A stretch of DNA of 64,000 nucleotides from the NCBI RefSeq assembly GCF_005696555.1, contig NZ_CP040005.1, positions 372,001 through 436,000 on the forward strand, read 5' to 3'. The DNA is from Actinomyces sp. oral taxon 171 str. F0337 (GTDB lineage Bacteria; Actinomycetota; Actinomycetes; Actinomycetales; Actinomycetaceae). Position 1 is the stretch's first letter, and every line of letters begins with the position of its first letter. The notes under the pieces are model-generated. The model saw only the letters and a list, made by a program, of their open reading frames with translations. It was not told the origin of the DNA and ran no database searches. Below are positions 17,876 through 25,814 of this stretch, one piece after another. The position numbers were made by a program, and so were the translations under genes.

Positions 17876-18697
17876 TCAGCGCAGGCGGCGCTGGGCCCAC
17901 TCCAGGCTCAGACGGGCGACCTCCTCCTGGGCCTGGTCCAGGGTCTCGGCGTGGACGTGGACCATCTGGCTGGAGTCGGGCAGCAGCGGGAAGCCCTCGG
18001 CGGTGGCCTCAGCGGTGTCGGGCAGCTCGTTGGACAGCACCCCGTGCACCATGAGCACCGGCCAGGGCAGGTCCGCCAGGGTGCGCTCCGGATCCTGCAT
18101 GGAGAAGTCGGCCAGTGTCTCCTTGGACAGGACGTTCCACTCGCGCGAGTTGGGGTTGTCATCCACCAGGCGCGTCAGTCCGTGCTGGGCGAGCTCATCG
18201 AGCTGCTCGGGGGAGAAGATCTCCTCCCACAGGATCGACTGCGGCCCCACGATGGCACCCACGAGCACCGCCGTGCGCACCTGCTCGGGCCGGGCCAGGA
18301 GCGCAGCCGTCGCCCCGAACCCGTTGGCGTGGATCATCTGCCGGGTGAAGCCCAGACCGGCCAACCAGCTGGAGGCCGCCCGCAGGTCCTCGGCCTCGCT
18401 CGCCAACGTGATGACGTCGTCGTCGGACTCGCCCAGGCCGGAGAAGTCCAGGTTGAGCGTGGCCAGGCCCGCCTCGCGGTAGCGGGCACCGATCCAGTCC
18501 AGGCGCCCGCCCTGACCGTGACGGTCGGTGAGGAAGTCGTGCGCCAGCAGAACCACGCCCTCCGGTCGCGCCTGCGGGGGCGTGGCATCCTCCGACGTCG
18601 TGGAAACCTCCAGATCGATGGGGGCGGCTCCGGCGGGCAGCTGGAGGGTGCCGGCCAGGGTGATTCCGCGCGGGGTATCGATACGGACGTCGTTCAT
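17876..18697 (-). CDS. Alpha/beta hydrolase-fold protein lacking the serine nucleophile
   Basis: 273 residues with the fold pattern of the OsmC-associated hydrolase group: VVLLAHDFLTDR (oxyanion strand), LATLNLDFSGLGES, and DLRAASSWLAGLG. The nucleophile elbow, normally GxSxG, reads HANGFGATAALL: the serine is replaced by glycine. The rest of the triad is also hard to place, though VLMVHGVLSNELPD and a C-terminal MVHVHAETLD remain. It is therefore probably non-catalytic or uses another residue. A TAGGTT box ends 6 nt before the ATG. Convergent with the EEP gene. Confidence 0.75.
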   Translation of the reverse strand: MNDVRIDTPRGITLAGTLQLPAGAAPIDLEVSTTSEDATPPQARPEGVVLLAHDFLTDRHGQGGRLDWIGARYREAGLATLNLDFSGLGESDDDVITLASEAEDLRAASSWLAGLGFTRQMIHANGFGATAALLARPEQVRTAVLVGAIVGPQSILWEEIFSPEQLDELAQHGLTRLVDDNPNSREWNVLSKETLADFSMQDPERTLADLPWPVLMVHGVLSNELPDTAEATAEGFPLLPDSSQMVHVHAETLDQAQEEVARLSLEWAQRRLR

Positions 18698-19021
18698 GGG
18701 GTCAACCTAAGACAGAAAATAGGGGTGGGCATGGGGGATGCGTCGGTAGTTGTCCCGATTGCGCTTCCAGCGTGATGGAAGCGTCGAGACCGCCGTTCGT
18801 CGTGAGGGCTGTAGATATCTACGAACCGTGAGGATTCTCCGGCGACGAGCGGAACCCGGAGCGGGAGTAACGGATCGCAGGTGGGCATGAGGGCGGGTGC
18901 GGGGCGACCGAGACCGGGTGAGCGCCCCGCATCGTAAGGGGGTGCGCACCCGGCCTCATCGTTGCCGTCGGGTGGGTGGAAGATGAGGACGGAAGATGAG
19001 GACGGGAGAGCTGCTGCCGAG
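18698..19021. other. 324-bp spacer with two hairpins
   Basis: No gene seen. It contains CGCTTCCA/TGGAAGCG (18762-18769 with 18776-18783) and GCGGGGCG/CGCCCCGC (18899-18906 with 18923-18930), plus a short duplicated GAAGATGAGGACGG near 18978-19010. One hairpin may end the cutC transcript, which runs toward it. Confidence 0.5.
18704..18709 (-). promoter_or_regulatory. Leaderless -10 box of alpha/beta hydrolase gene
   Basis: Minus-strand TAGGTT, six bases, then ATG at 18697. Confidence 0.45.
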
Positions 19022-19942
19022 CTACTCGGGAAGCGGCACCGCTCGAACCGTCTCAACGGCGCGGCGCACCAGGGCCTCATCGGTGCGCTGGGGCTCGTCG
19101 GGGCTCAGTCCCTCGCGGGGGCAGCGCATGTGGACCTCGCGCACACCCGTGGACTCCACCAGGTCGACCAGGCCGTCGGGGCGCACGGCCCCGGCCGCGA
19201 CCACGGTCGGCCCGCCACTGGCAACCAGCCCGGCGATCACCGAGGCGCCGTCGGCCGCGGTCTGGGCCGCCCCGCTGGTCAGGACGTAGCGCACGCCGAG
19301 TCCCTCCAGGTCCCCGTAGGCCTCGACGGTGTCGCGGCAGTGGTCGAAGGCCCGGTGGAAGGTGATCGGGGCGCCGTTGGCCATGTCCGCCAGCAGGCGC
19401 ACGAGACCGCGGTCGACGGTGCCGTCCTCGGTCAGGGCGCCGACGACGAAGCCCAGGTCGACGGCCGGCGGCAGCGTGGCGCGGCCCCCGCCCGTGGCCT
19501 GGGGGCGGGTGAACTCGGCCATCTCCAGGGCCAGGGTGGCGATGCGCCGCACGTCGGCGATCATGGCCCGGCCCTCATCGGCGTCGTAGACGAAGGACCC
19601 GCCCCGGGGGCGGATGAGGATCCGCAGGCCGAAGGGGGCGGCGGCCTCGGGCTTGTCCGCCCAGTGGGCGCCAGCCTGGGCACGGCGCTGCTCGACCTGC
19701 TCGGCGGCGGCGAAGATGGCGGCCTCGACGGTACCGATCGAGGGAGTGGTGCCGGCGGCGGTGAGGTTCGCGCCCAGCTCGGCCCGGTCGGCCCCGGCCC
19801 GCGCGGAGATCCTCACGCCCTCGACGTCCTCGACGCAGGTCTCCAGAACGACGTGGTCGGGGTGACGCCAGGCGGGGGCGGGAGCGGTGGTCGTGTGCTG
19901 GCGCAGCGACGGTGCTGAGCCGGTGAGCCTCATTGCATTCAT
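19022..19942 (-). CDS. cutC: Copper homeostasis protein CutC
   Basis: 306 residues forming a TIM barrel of the CutC family: LETCVEDVEGVRISARAGADRAELG near the start, FGLRILIRPRGGSFVYD with the conserved RPR-G-F-Y pattern, ITFHRAFDHCRD and VRYVLTSGAA. The family is associated with copper handling, though whether CutC binds or transports copper is unsettled. Longer than the usual 240-250 because of an N-terminal extension of about 25 residues and a loop near residues 90-105. A CAGACT box lies 7 nt upstream of the ATG. The CDF gene 73 bp upstream runs in the same direction, so both metal-related genes may be transcribed together. Confidence 0.88.
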   Translation of the reverse strand: MNAMRLTGSAPSLRQHTTTAPAPAWRHPDHVVLETCVEDVEGVRISARAGADRAELGANLTAAGTTPSIGTVEAAIFAAAEQVEQRRAQAGAHWADKPEAAAPFGLRILIRPRGGSFVYDADEGRAMIADVRRIATLALEMAEFTRPQATGGGRATLPPAVDLGFVVGALTEDGTVDRGLVRLLADMANGAPITFHRAFDHCRDTVEAYGDLEGLGVRYVLTSGAAQTAADGASVIAGLVASGGPTVVAAGAVRPDGLVDLVESTGVREVHMRCPREGLSPDEPQRTDEALVRRAVETVRAVPLPE

Positions 19943-19949
19943 GGGGCCG

Positions 19950-19955
19950 AGTCTG
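19950..19955 (-). promoter_or_regulatory. Leaderless -10 box of cutC
   Basis: Minus-strand CAGACT, seven bases, then ATG at 19942. Confidence 0.35.
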
Positions 19956-19990
19956 ACATGTCCTCACGGTGATGAAAACCGAGTTGACGT

Positions 19991-20027
19991 CAGATGTCCT
20001 CAGATGTCCTCTGTCCTAGATGTCCTC
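19991..20027. repeat. 10-bp repeats at the CDF gene end
   Basis: CAGATGTCCT occurs at 19991-20000 and 20001-20010, and AGATGTCCTC again at 20018-20027, which covers the stop of the CDF gene. Confidence 0.8.
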
Positions 20028-20930
20028 CAGGTCCTCGTAGGACTTGGGGTCCTCGATGGGTTCCAGGTGCGCCGAGATGCGCAGGCTGGTGTCGGCCTCG
20101 ATGAGCTCGTCGATGACCTGCTCGGTGAAGTCGTGCCCCTTCTTGACGCTCCAGACCGCGGGAACCAGCACGTGCAGCTCCATGAACCGCCGGTTGCCGG
20201 CCTCGCGCACCCGCACCGCGTGGAAGTCGATCATGCCCACTCGGCGGTGGCGCGCCAGAACCTCCTCCACGCTCTGGAGCACCTCGGAGGACGGGGCGAT
20301 GTCCATGAGGCCGCCCACCGAGTCGCGGATGAGCGTGAATCCGGTCCACATGATGTTGAGCCCGGCCCCCAGGGCGACGACGGCGTCGAGCACGGCCGAG
20401 TCGAAGACGGCCACCAGCGCCACCCCGACCAGGACCGCGGCGGAGGTGACGACGTCGGTGGCCAGGTGCTTGGCATCGGCCACCAGGGTCATGGAGCGCT
20501 CGCGGCGTCCGGCCCGGTAAAGCACCCACGCCACCGCGCCGTTGAGGAGCGAGGCGATGACCGAGACCGCCAGGCCCGCTCCCAGCTGCTCGGGCATCTG
20601 CGGGTCGATGAGGCGCCCGACGGCGGAGATGATGATGAAGGCGGCGGCCACGAAGATCATGACGCCCTCGACGACGGCCGAGAAGTACTCGGCCTTGGAG
20701 TGCCCGAACTGGTGGTCGGCGTCGGCGGGTCTGGCCGCGATCCTCAGCACGATGAGGGCGATGACGGCGGCGACGAGGTTGACCACGGACTCGGCGGCGT
20801 CGGAGAGCAGACCCACTGAGCCGGTCAGCCAGGCCGCGCCTCCCTTGAGCGCGATCGTGACGAGAGCGGCACCGATGGACAGCCACGCGTAGCGGCTCAG
20901 GTCCTTGGGGGGCGAGTAGCGGGAGGACAC
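20016..20930 (-). CDS. Cation diffusion facilitator (CDF) family transporter
   Basis: 304 residues. Six membrane helices and a cytoplasmic C-terminal domain. Metal-site signatures: SDAAESVVN in helix 2 and DAKHLATD (HxxxD) in helix 5, plus QFGHSKAEYFSA between helices 2 and 3, which is the standard CDF consensus. The C-terminal domain has MIDFHAVRVREAG and HLEPIEDP, typical of the dimerising metallochaperone-like fold. Exports Zn, Mn, Fe or similar divalent ions in exchange for protons; specificity is not readable. I chose the GTG at 20930 because a CATGAT box ends 6 nt upstream; an open frame continues to 21122 but would add a non-conserved Arg-rich leader. Confidence 0.9.
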   Translation of the reverse strand: MSSRYSPPKDLSRYAWLSIGAALVTIALKGGAAWLTGSVGLLSDAAESVVNLVAAVIALIVLRIAARPADADHQFGHSKAEYFSAVVEGVMIFVAAAFIIISAVGRLIDPQMPEQLGAGLAVSVIASLLNGAVAWVLYRAGRRERSMTLVADAKHLATDVVTSAAVLVGVALVAVFDSAVLDAVVALGAGLNIMWTGFTLIRDSVGGLMDIAPSSEVLQSVEEVLARHRRVGMIDFHAVRVREAGNRRFMELHVLVPAVWSVKKGHDFTEQVIDELIEADTSLRISAHLEPIEDPKSYEDLEDI

Positions 20931-20936
20931 GTCCCG

Positions 20937-20942
20937 ATCATG
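20937..20942 (-). promoter_or_regulatory. Leaderless -10 box of CDF gene
   Basis: Minus-strand CATGAT, six bases, then GTG at 20930, the same box and spacing as cls. Confidence 0.4.
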
Positions 20943-21127
20943 GCGTGGGCCGGTGCGCCCTGACCACCTGAGGTTTCGTATTGCCGCAACGCGCGATCCG
21001 CGACGGCAGGATGCCAGGCGTGTGCTCCGCCGTGGGCTAAGGTGCCTGGTAACAGCGGGCTGCCGGGCCGGCACCGGGGTCGACGGCGGGACGCAATCAT
21101 GGCAGAAGCGAAAGGCGGGCAACCGGG

Positions 21128-21937
21128 GTGCTGGACGTCTCTTCCCTCACGCTTCACATGCCGGCGTCCCTCACCGACACCTTCCGGCTGCTGGACCTGT
21201 GCGGGGTCCTGCTCAACGGGATCCTGGGCGGGCTCATCGCCCGGCGCAAGAACTTCGATCTCGTGGGCTTCGTCGTCCTGGCCATGCTCACGGCCACCGC
21301 CGGCGGCATCCTGCGTGACGTCATGATCCAGGCCGGTCCACCCTTCGCCCTGACCGACCCCTACTACCTCTACACGGCCTGCCTGGGGGCGACGGTCGCC
21401 TGGTTCGTGCCGCTGACCTCGCGTCCCACCCGGCGCCTGCTCGTGGTGGCCGACGCCGTCATCCTGGGCTGCTGGGCCGCCACCGGGGCCTCGAAGGCCC
21501 TCACCTACGGGCTTGGAGTCATGCCGGCGCTCCTGCTGGGCTGCCTCACGGCGATCGGTGGCTCCATGATCCGCGACGTCGCAGTGGGGGAGACCCCGGC
21601 CGTCTTCGGCGGCAACAAGCTCTACGCGATCCCGGCGCTCATCGCCGCCGGCACCCAGGTCGTGGCCGTCAAGGCGGGGGTGGCCGACGCGCACGCCATG
21701 CTCGTGTCCACCGTGGTCGGTGCGGGACTGTGCGTACTCGCCTACTGGCGCTCCTGGCAGCTGCCGGTCATCGCCGACAGGGAGCGGCGTCGGGCCGGGC
21801 GGCGTGAGACGACCGGCGCGCTGGTCGGCTGGCGCCGATCGCTCATGATGGGGCCGCTCAAGGCCCCCTCCTGGCGCGGCCGTGGCGGGGCGACGACAGA
21901 GGAGAGCGCCTCCCTGGAGCGGCCCGAGCAGGGCTAG
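21128..21937 (+). CDS. TRIC cation channel family (UPF0126) membrane protein
   Basis: 269 residues, about seven membrane helices. The duplicated motif GGILRDVM (first half) and GGSMIRDVAVGETPAVF (second half), with FGGNKLYAIPALIA after it, identifies the YadS/UPF0126 family, now grouped with trimeric intracellular cation channels. Prokaryotic members conduct potassium in vitro; physiological role is open. The C-terminus (about 215-269) is a charged cytoplasmic tail not seen in shorter homologues. GTG start; no clear ribosome site. Divergent from the CDF gene. Confidence 0.88.
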   Translation: MLDVSSLTLHMPASLTDTFRLLDLCGVLLNGILGGLIARRKNFDLVGFVVLAMLTATAGGILRDVMIQAGPPFALTDPYYLYTACLGATVAWFVPLTSRPTRRLLVVADAVILGCWAATGASKALTYGLGVMPALLLGCLTAIGGSMIRDVAVGETPAVFGGNKLYAIPALIAAGTQVVAVKAGVADAHAMLVSTVVGAGLCVLAYWRSWQLPVIADRERRRAGRRETTGALVGWRRSLMMGPLKAPSWRGRGGATTEESASLERPEQG

Positions 21938-21962
21938 GGGCCGTCGGGGGCCTCAGCCGGCC

Positions 21963-22280
21963 TCAGGCGTTCTCGCCGACCGGACGCACGCTGGCCTGAC
22001 CGGCGTCGACGGGCTGGGACTGGCCGTTGCCCTTACTCGACGGCGCCCCGAAGAGCCGCTCCTTGACGGCGTCGGCGACCTTCTCGGTGACGGCCTCGCC
22101 CTGGGTGCGCACGGCCTGCTTGACGTGGCTGGAGGCGGCGTCGACCCGGGTGCGCACGAAGGGCTGCTCGGCGACCTTGGAGGCTGCGGTCTTGATGCGC
22201 TCGTACTGGGCGCGCCCCGCGCGGGTCCCGAGCACGTATCCTGCGCTGAGTCCGAGGATGAAGGGGATCTTGCCGGCCAT
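21963..22280 (-). CDS. YtxH-like small membrane protein
   Basis: 105 residues. The start MAGKIPFILGLSAGYVLGTRAGRAQYERI is the familiar opening of short actinobacterial proteins with one glycine-rich membrane helix and a long amphipathic, coiled-coil-like cytoplasmic or apolipoprotein-like helix (about 25-80). Function unknown. The ATG at 22280 is preceded by GGAGACGAT, a fair ribosome site; longer in-frame starts are not supported. It converges on the TRIC gene. Confidence 0.75.
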   Translation of the reverse strand: MAGKIPFILGLSAGYVLGTRAGRAQYERIKTAASKVAEQPFVRTRVDAASSHVKQAVRTQGEAVTEKVADAVKERLFGAPSSKGNGQSQPVDAGQASVRPVGENA

Positions 22281-22436
22281 ATCGTCTCCTGAGCTTGAGG
22301 GAAGCACTGCTTGATGCGCCATCACCATACCGGCCGTGGGCCGGGGCGACCTGCGTGAAGGGTGGTTGGTGGCCGCGTGATCGCCCACAGCGTCACGCGC
22401 GCGGCCGCTGCGGACTCACGGGGATCCTCCCCGGAG

Positions 22437-22760
22437 TCACACGGTTGTTTCCGGGGAGTCGCCGATGGCCGGAGCTGAGCCCTCCGAGGTGGGGGCCTGG
22501 GTGCTGGTGCCGTGGGCGCTCGGCTGGGAGCCGACCAGGCCGTCAGGTGTGACGGTGGTGATGTACGAGCGTCCGCCCAGAATCACACCGAGTGTGACCA
22601 GCAGCCCGGTGCCCATGAGGGTGGCCACCTGCAGCACGTTGAGGTCTGCCAGGATCGCGTGGCGTCGCAGCGACGCCGCGGTCGAGGCGGTGGAGCCCGC
22701 GGACTCTGTGGGGCCGGTGGTGCCGGTGGGGTCTGAGGAGCTCGTGGAGAAGGGGGACAT
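22437..22760 (-). CDS. Small single-pass membrane protein, unknown function
   Basis: 107 residues. A Ser/Thr/Gly-rich N-terminus, one membrane helix (about 43-63, LQVATLMGTGLLVTLGVILGG), then a Ser/Thr/Pro-rich tail. I do not recognise a family. It is called a gene because a strong ribosome site AGGAGGAATCAC precedes the ATG and codon third positions are GC-rich throughout. A hairpin CGGGGGC/GCCCCCG (22791-22808) would lie in its 5' leader. The similar low-complexity tails suggest a surface or periplasmic exposure. Confidence 0.6.
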   Translation of the reverse strand: MSPFSTSSSDPTGTTGPTESAGSTASTAASLRRHAILADLNVLQVATLMGTGLLVTLGVILGGRSYITTVTPDGLVGSQPSAHGTSTQAPTSEGSAPAIGDSPETTV

Positions 22761-22790
22761 GTGATTCCTCCTGTTCGACGGGGACGGGAA

Positions 22791-22808
22791 CGGGGGCGTC
22801 TGCCCCCG
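22791..22808 (-). repeat. 7-bp hairpin in leader of the small membrane protein
   Basis: CGGGGGC and GCCCCCG around a four-base loop, about 30 nt upstream of the minus-strand start at 22760. Confidence 0.45.
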
Positions 22809-23005
22809 GTGAACCCAGGTAACTGCTGGGGCCTGTCGGCCTCGTAGGGCGGGCCTGTGGGGTCCCTGTGAAGAGACAGGACTACCGGCTCAGCCGCATG
22901 CTGCCGGGGATCGACGCAGGTGGAGGAGCCTGCGTGAGACATGCCGCATGGAGGGGGCTCAGCTGAGAATCGCCTCCGCCCTCAGTGGTGGTCGCCGTGA
23001 GGCCG

Positions 23006-24262
23006 TCAACGGCGCGGCGATGCCTCCAGCAGCTCGCGGGGCAGGAGCCGGGCCAGCTCGTAGCCGTCAGCGCCCACGACGACGGGCACGTCGGCCTCGG
23101 CCAGGGCTCGTGCCTCGGGCCCGATGCCCATCGGGTGCGCGGTCAGCCCCCCGGCGAGCATCTGCTGGGTGGCGGTCAGGCGGCGGATGGCGACGGCGGC
23201 GATCCGGTCGGCGTGGTGACGGGCGGCCTCGCCGTAGATGTGCGGGTCGTGCTGGCCGTCGTCGCCGAAGAGGATCCAGGTGATCTGGGGCAGGTCGATC
23301 ATGAGCCGGCGCAGCTCTGTGCGCTTGTGCTCGATGCCCGAGCGGAACCAGCCGGTGTTGGTCGGCCCCCAGTCGGTCATGAGCGCGGGGCCCGAGGGGA
23401 AGCCGTGGCGGGCGAAGAAGGAGCGCAGGGTGGGGACCACGTTCCAGGCGCCGGTGGACAGGTACATCATCGGGGTGCCCGGGTGGGCCGCCTGGATGCG
23501 CGAGTAGAGCTCGGCCATCCCGGGGACGGGCTCGCGCGCCGAGGAGTACTTGACGAGCTGGTTCCAGGCGGCCACGAGCACGCGGGGGACGTGCGTGACC
23601 ATGGCGGTGTCGTCAATGTCCGAGATGATGCCCAGCCGAGGTCCCTCGGGGATGATGAGGACCTTGGCGGCAACCGCCTGCGCCCCCATCGCCTCGATCC
23701 TGGCCTCGTGCCAGCCGGGCTCCAGGCCGTGATCGCGCACGACGACGTCGATGTAGCCGCTGCGGTCGGCCCGGGTGCGCACACTGGCGCGGCCCACGCG
23801 GACCGTCACGGGCAGAAAGGCCACCGGCACCTCGATGAACAGGCGCCAGCCGCGCTGGGCGTCGAGCAGCCCCGTCATGGCGAAGCTGCGGGCCTGGGCA
23901 GCGGTGATGGGAAGAGCATCGGGCAGGGAGCGGAACAGTGGCCCCTCGGCCGGGGCGTCCTGGGGGCGCATCACCATGCGGGCCAGGACCCGGGCCATGG
24001 GGGCGGGCCGGGAGGAGGAGCTGGGGGAGGCCCCACGGGACGCTGAGGTGGGACGCCGGTGGGCTCCGCTCCTGCTGCTCCTGCTGTGCTGCCCTGCCTT
24101 GACCTGGTGCTGCTGCGCCGTCGGGTCCGGCTGAGCCGGCGCGCTGGTGCCGTAGCCGTCGTAGGGAATGACGCGGGGACGCCAGCCCTGGCGCTTGAGG
24201 ACGGGGACGGAGTCGCGATGGAACTGGTCCTCGACGGCGCGGGCGATATCGGAGAGGGACAC
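23006..24262 (-). CDS. App1-family (DUF2183) phosphatase-like protein
   Basis: 418 residues. The central-to-C-terminal region is App1/DUF2183: GIISDIDDTAMVTHVPR carries the HAD-type DxDDT nucleophile, MMYLSTGAWNV and ILFGDDGQHDPHIY supply later motifs with the acidic pair. Yeast App1 is a Mg-dependent phosphatidate phosphatase; bacterial members are presumed phosphatases acting on lipids, but this is inference. The N-terminal quarter (about 35-90) is a disordered Ser/Gln/Arg linker. Start is GTG with a TAGGAT box 6 nt upstream. The 20-bp-phased repeats at 24299-24351 lie just upstream. Confidence 0.85.
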   Translation of the reverse strand: MSLSDIARAVEDQFHRDSVPVLKRQGWRPRVIPYDGYGTSAPAQPDPTAQQHQVKAGQHSRSSRSGAHRRPTSASRGASPSSSSRPAPMARVLARMVMRPQDAPAEGPLFRSLPDALPITAAQARSFAMTGLLDAQRGWRLFIEVPVAFLPVTVRVGRASVRTRADRSGYIDVVVRDHGLEPGWHEARIEAMGAQAVAAKVLIIPEGPRLGIISDIDDTAMVTHVPRVLVAAWNQLVKYSSAREPVPGMAELYSRIQAAHPGTPMMYLSTGAWNVVPTLRSFFARHGFPSGPALMTDWGPTNTGWFRSGIEHKRTELRRLMIDLPQITWILFGDDGQHDPHIYGEAARHHADRIAAVAIRRLTATQQMLAGGLTAHPMGIGPEARALAEADVPVVVGADGYELARLLPRELLEASPRR

Positions 24263-24268
24263 CCCTGG

Positions 24269-24274
24269 ATCCTA
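24269..24274 (-). promoter_or_regulatory. Leaderless -10 box of App1-like gene
   Basis: Minus-strand TAGGAT, six bases, then GTG at 24262. Confidence 0.45.
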
Positions 24275-24298
24275 GACGACTCAGTGGTTTCAATCGTT

Positions 24299-24351
24299 GC
24301 GTTCGTAGGGTAGATCGTGCGTTCGTAGGGTGGGTCTCGCGTTCGTACCCT
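24299..24351. repeat. Three 13-bp repeats phased every 20 bp
   Basis: GCGTTCGTAGGGT at 24299-24311 and 24319-24331, and GCGTTCGTACCCT at 24339-24351, each starting exactly 20 bp after the last. The inverted CGAACGC follows at 24360-24366. They sit upstream of the App1-like gene, just beyond its promoter. Spacing of about two helical turns suggests an array of protein-binding sites. Confidence 0.8.
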
Positions 24352-24395
24352 CTACCCCTCGAACGCGCGACCTGAGGTACGACCGCAACCGCCTC

Positions 24396-25754
24396 TCAGC
24401 GGTGCAGGGTTTTCAGACGCCGGCCGCTCACCCACCACAGGACGGCCCCGCAGGCCAGCGCCCACCAGGTGTAGCTCGAGCCGACGGCCTTGGCCCAGGT
24501 GGGCCAGTTCTGCTCCACATGGTTCTGCTCGGGGAACCACCACTGCATCGCCAGGATGAAGACGAGCACGCCGGCGGCGCCGGCGATGCCGAGCGCGGTC
24601 GAGCGCCAGCGCCAGGTCGCCGCCGCGACCGACATGAGCACGGGCAGGCACCACACCCAGTGGTGCGACCAGGAGATGGGGGAGACGAGCAGACCGAGCA
24701 CCATGACCACGCTGACCTGAAGGGCCAGGACCAGGCCATCGTCCTGCTCGGCTCCTCCGGCCGCGTCATCGGCTCCCCGCAGCCGGTCCAGCCGGCGGCA
24801 CAGGAGCCAGGCCGCCACCACGGCGAGCAGGGAGCAGACCGCCCAGGCGACGTTCCAGGCGGACTCCGGCAGCCCCCGGGCGATCGCGCCCTTAAGGTTC
24901 TGATTGCCCGAGTAGTCGGCGAAACCGGCGCGTCCCGGATCCCACATGGCCGAGGTGAAGAACTCCCAGGACTCGGCGGGGGCCGCCAGGCCGGCCAGGA
25001 GCGTCAGCCCGACGGCGCTGCCCGCCATGGTGGCCGCCGCCCGCCACTCCCGGCGCGCCAGGAGCACCAGGATCGCGACCGCCGGCGTCAGCTTGATCGC
25101 CGCGGCCAGGCCGCTGAGCGCCCCGCGCCAGCGCGAGTGCGCGGGAACCAGGAGCAGGTCAACGGCCACCAGCGCCATGAGAATGGCGTTGACCTGCGCG
25201 TACTCCATGGTCTTGGGGAAGGGTTCCAGCGCGATCACCCCGGCGAGCGCCAGCCACGGCGCCAGGGCGTGCGCCGCCCGGGTCCTCATCCCCAGCCGCC
25301 TGAGAACCGCGTAGGTGGTCACGGCGGCGCACAGCGGCGTGGCCACCATGAGCAGCACGGTGGCCGACTGGTACGACATCCAGGTCAGGGGCGCGATCAT
25401 CCAGGCCGCCAGGGGCGTGTAGGTGAAGGGCCACAGGTGCTGGGGCGGGTTGGCGTACCAGCTGTAGAGGTCCCCACCGTCGAGCCACTGACGGACGGCC
25501 TCGTAGTAGACGAAGGAGTCCAGCTTGAAGAGCCACTGGCCGGTGTCGTCCACCAGGGACCAGTAGGCGGGTACCAGAAGAGTCAGCCACCCCAGAATGG
25601 TGACTGAGGGCGCTGAGGCGGCGGCGCGCGCCGCCGCGAGCAGGCGTGGGGAACGGGCGGCGGACGTCCCGCTCTCGCGGTCCGGGCGGTCCGTGGAGCC
25701 GGTGCCCGCCTGGGAGGGAAGGAGGGTGTTTTGTGGGTTTCCTGCGATGGGCAT
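24396..25754 (-). CDS. GT87-family alpha-mannosyltransferase (polyprenol-phosphate dependent)
   Basis: 452 residues with about ten membrane helices, the size of DUF2029/GT87 enzymes. Visible features: an acidic first loop with KLDSFVYYEAVRQWLDGGDLYSW, FTYTPLAAWM, SGLAAAIKLTPAVAIL and SPISWSHHWVW, all typical of the actinobacterial alpha-1,2-mannosyltransferases that use polyprenyl-phosphomannose outside the membrane to build phosphatidylinositol mannosides or lipoglycans. Exact product unknown. A TACACT box ends 7 nt upstream of the ATG. The neighbouring MFS gene 61 bp upstream runs the same way. Confidence 0.85.
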   Translation of the reverse strand: MPIAGNPQNTLLPSQAGTGSTDRPDRESGTSAARSPRLLAAARAAASAPSVTILGWLTLLVPAYWSLVDDTGQWLFKLDSFVYYEAVRQWLDGGDLYSWYANPPQHLWPFTYTPLAAWMIAPLTWMSYQSATVLLMVATPLCAAVTTYAVLRRLGMRTRAAHALAPWLALAGVIALEPFPKTMEYAQVNAILMALVAVDLLLVPAHSRWRGALSGLAAAIKLTPAVAILVLLARREWRAAATMAGSAVGLTLLAGLAAPAESWEFFTSAMWDPGRAGFADYSGNQNLKGAIARGLPESAWNVAWAVCSLLAVVAAWLLCRRLDRLRGADDAAGGAEQDDGLVLALQVSVVMVLGLLVSPISWSHHWVWCLPVLMSVAAATWRWRSTALGIAGAAGVLVFILAMQWWFPEQNHVEQNWPTWAKAVGSSYTWWALACGAVLWWVSGRRLKTLHR

Positions 25755-25761
25755 CGTGCTG

Positions 25762-25767
25762 AGTGTA
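25762..25767 (-). promoter_or_regulatory. Leaderless -10 box of GT87 gene
   Basis: Minus-strand TACACT, seven bases, then ATG at 25754. Confidence 0.5.
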
Positions 25768-25814
25768 GAAGAGCCACCGGGGATGCCGGGAACTGAGGCG
25801 CCCGCCGAGGTGCC

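Noticed and set aside
20931..21122. Longer N-terminus for the CDF transporter
   Set aside because: The extra 64 residues are Arg/Pro-rich, precede the conserved first helix, and the GTG at 20930 has a -10 box at the expected spacing.
24299..24351. Short CRISPR-like array
   Set aside because: Repeat units are 13 bp with 7-bp spacers, far too short for CRISPR, and no cas genes are present.
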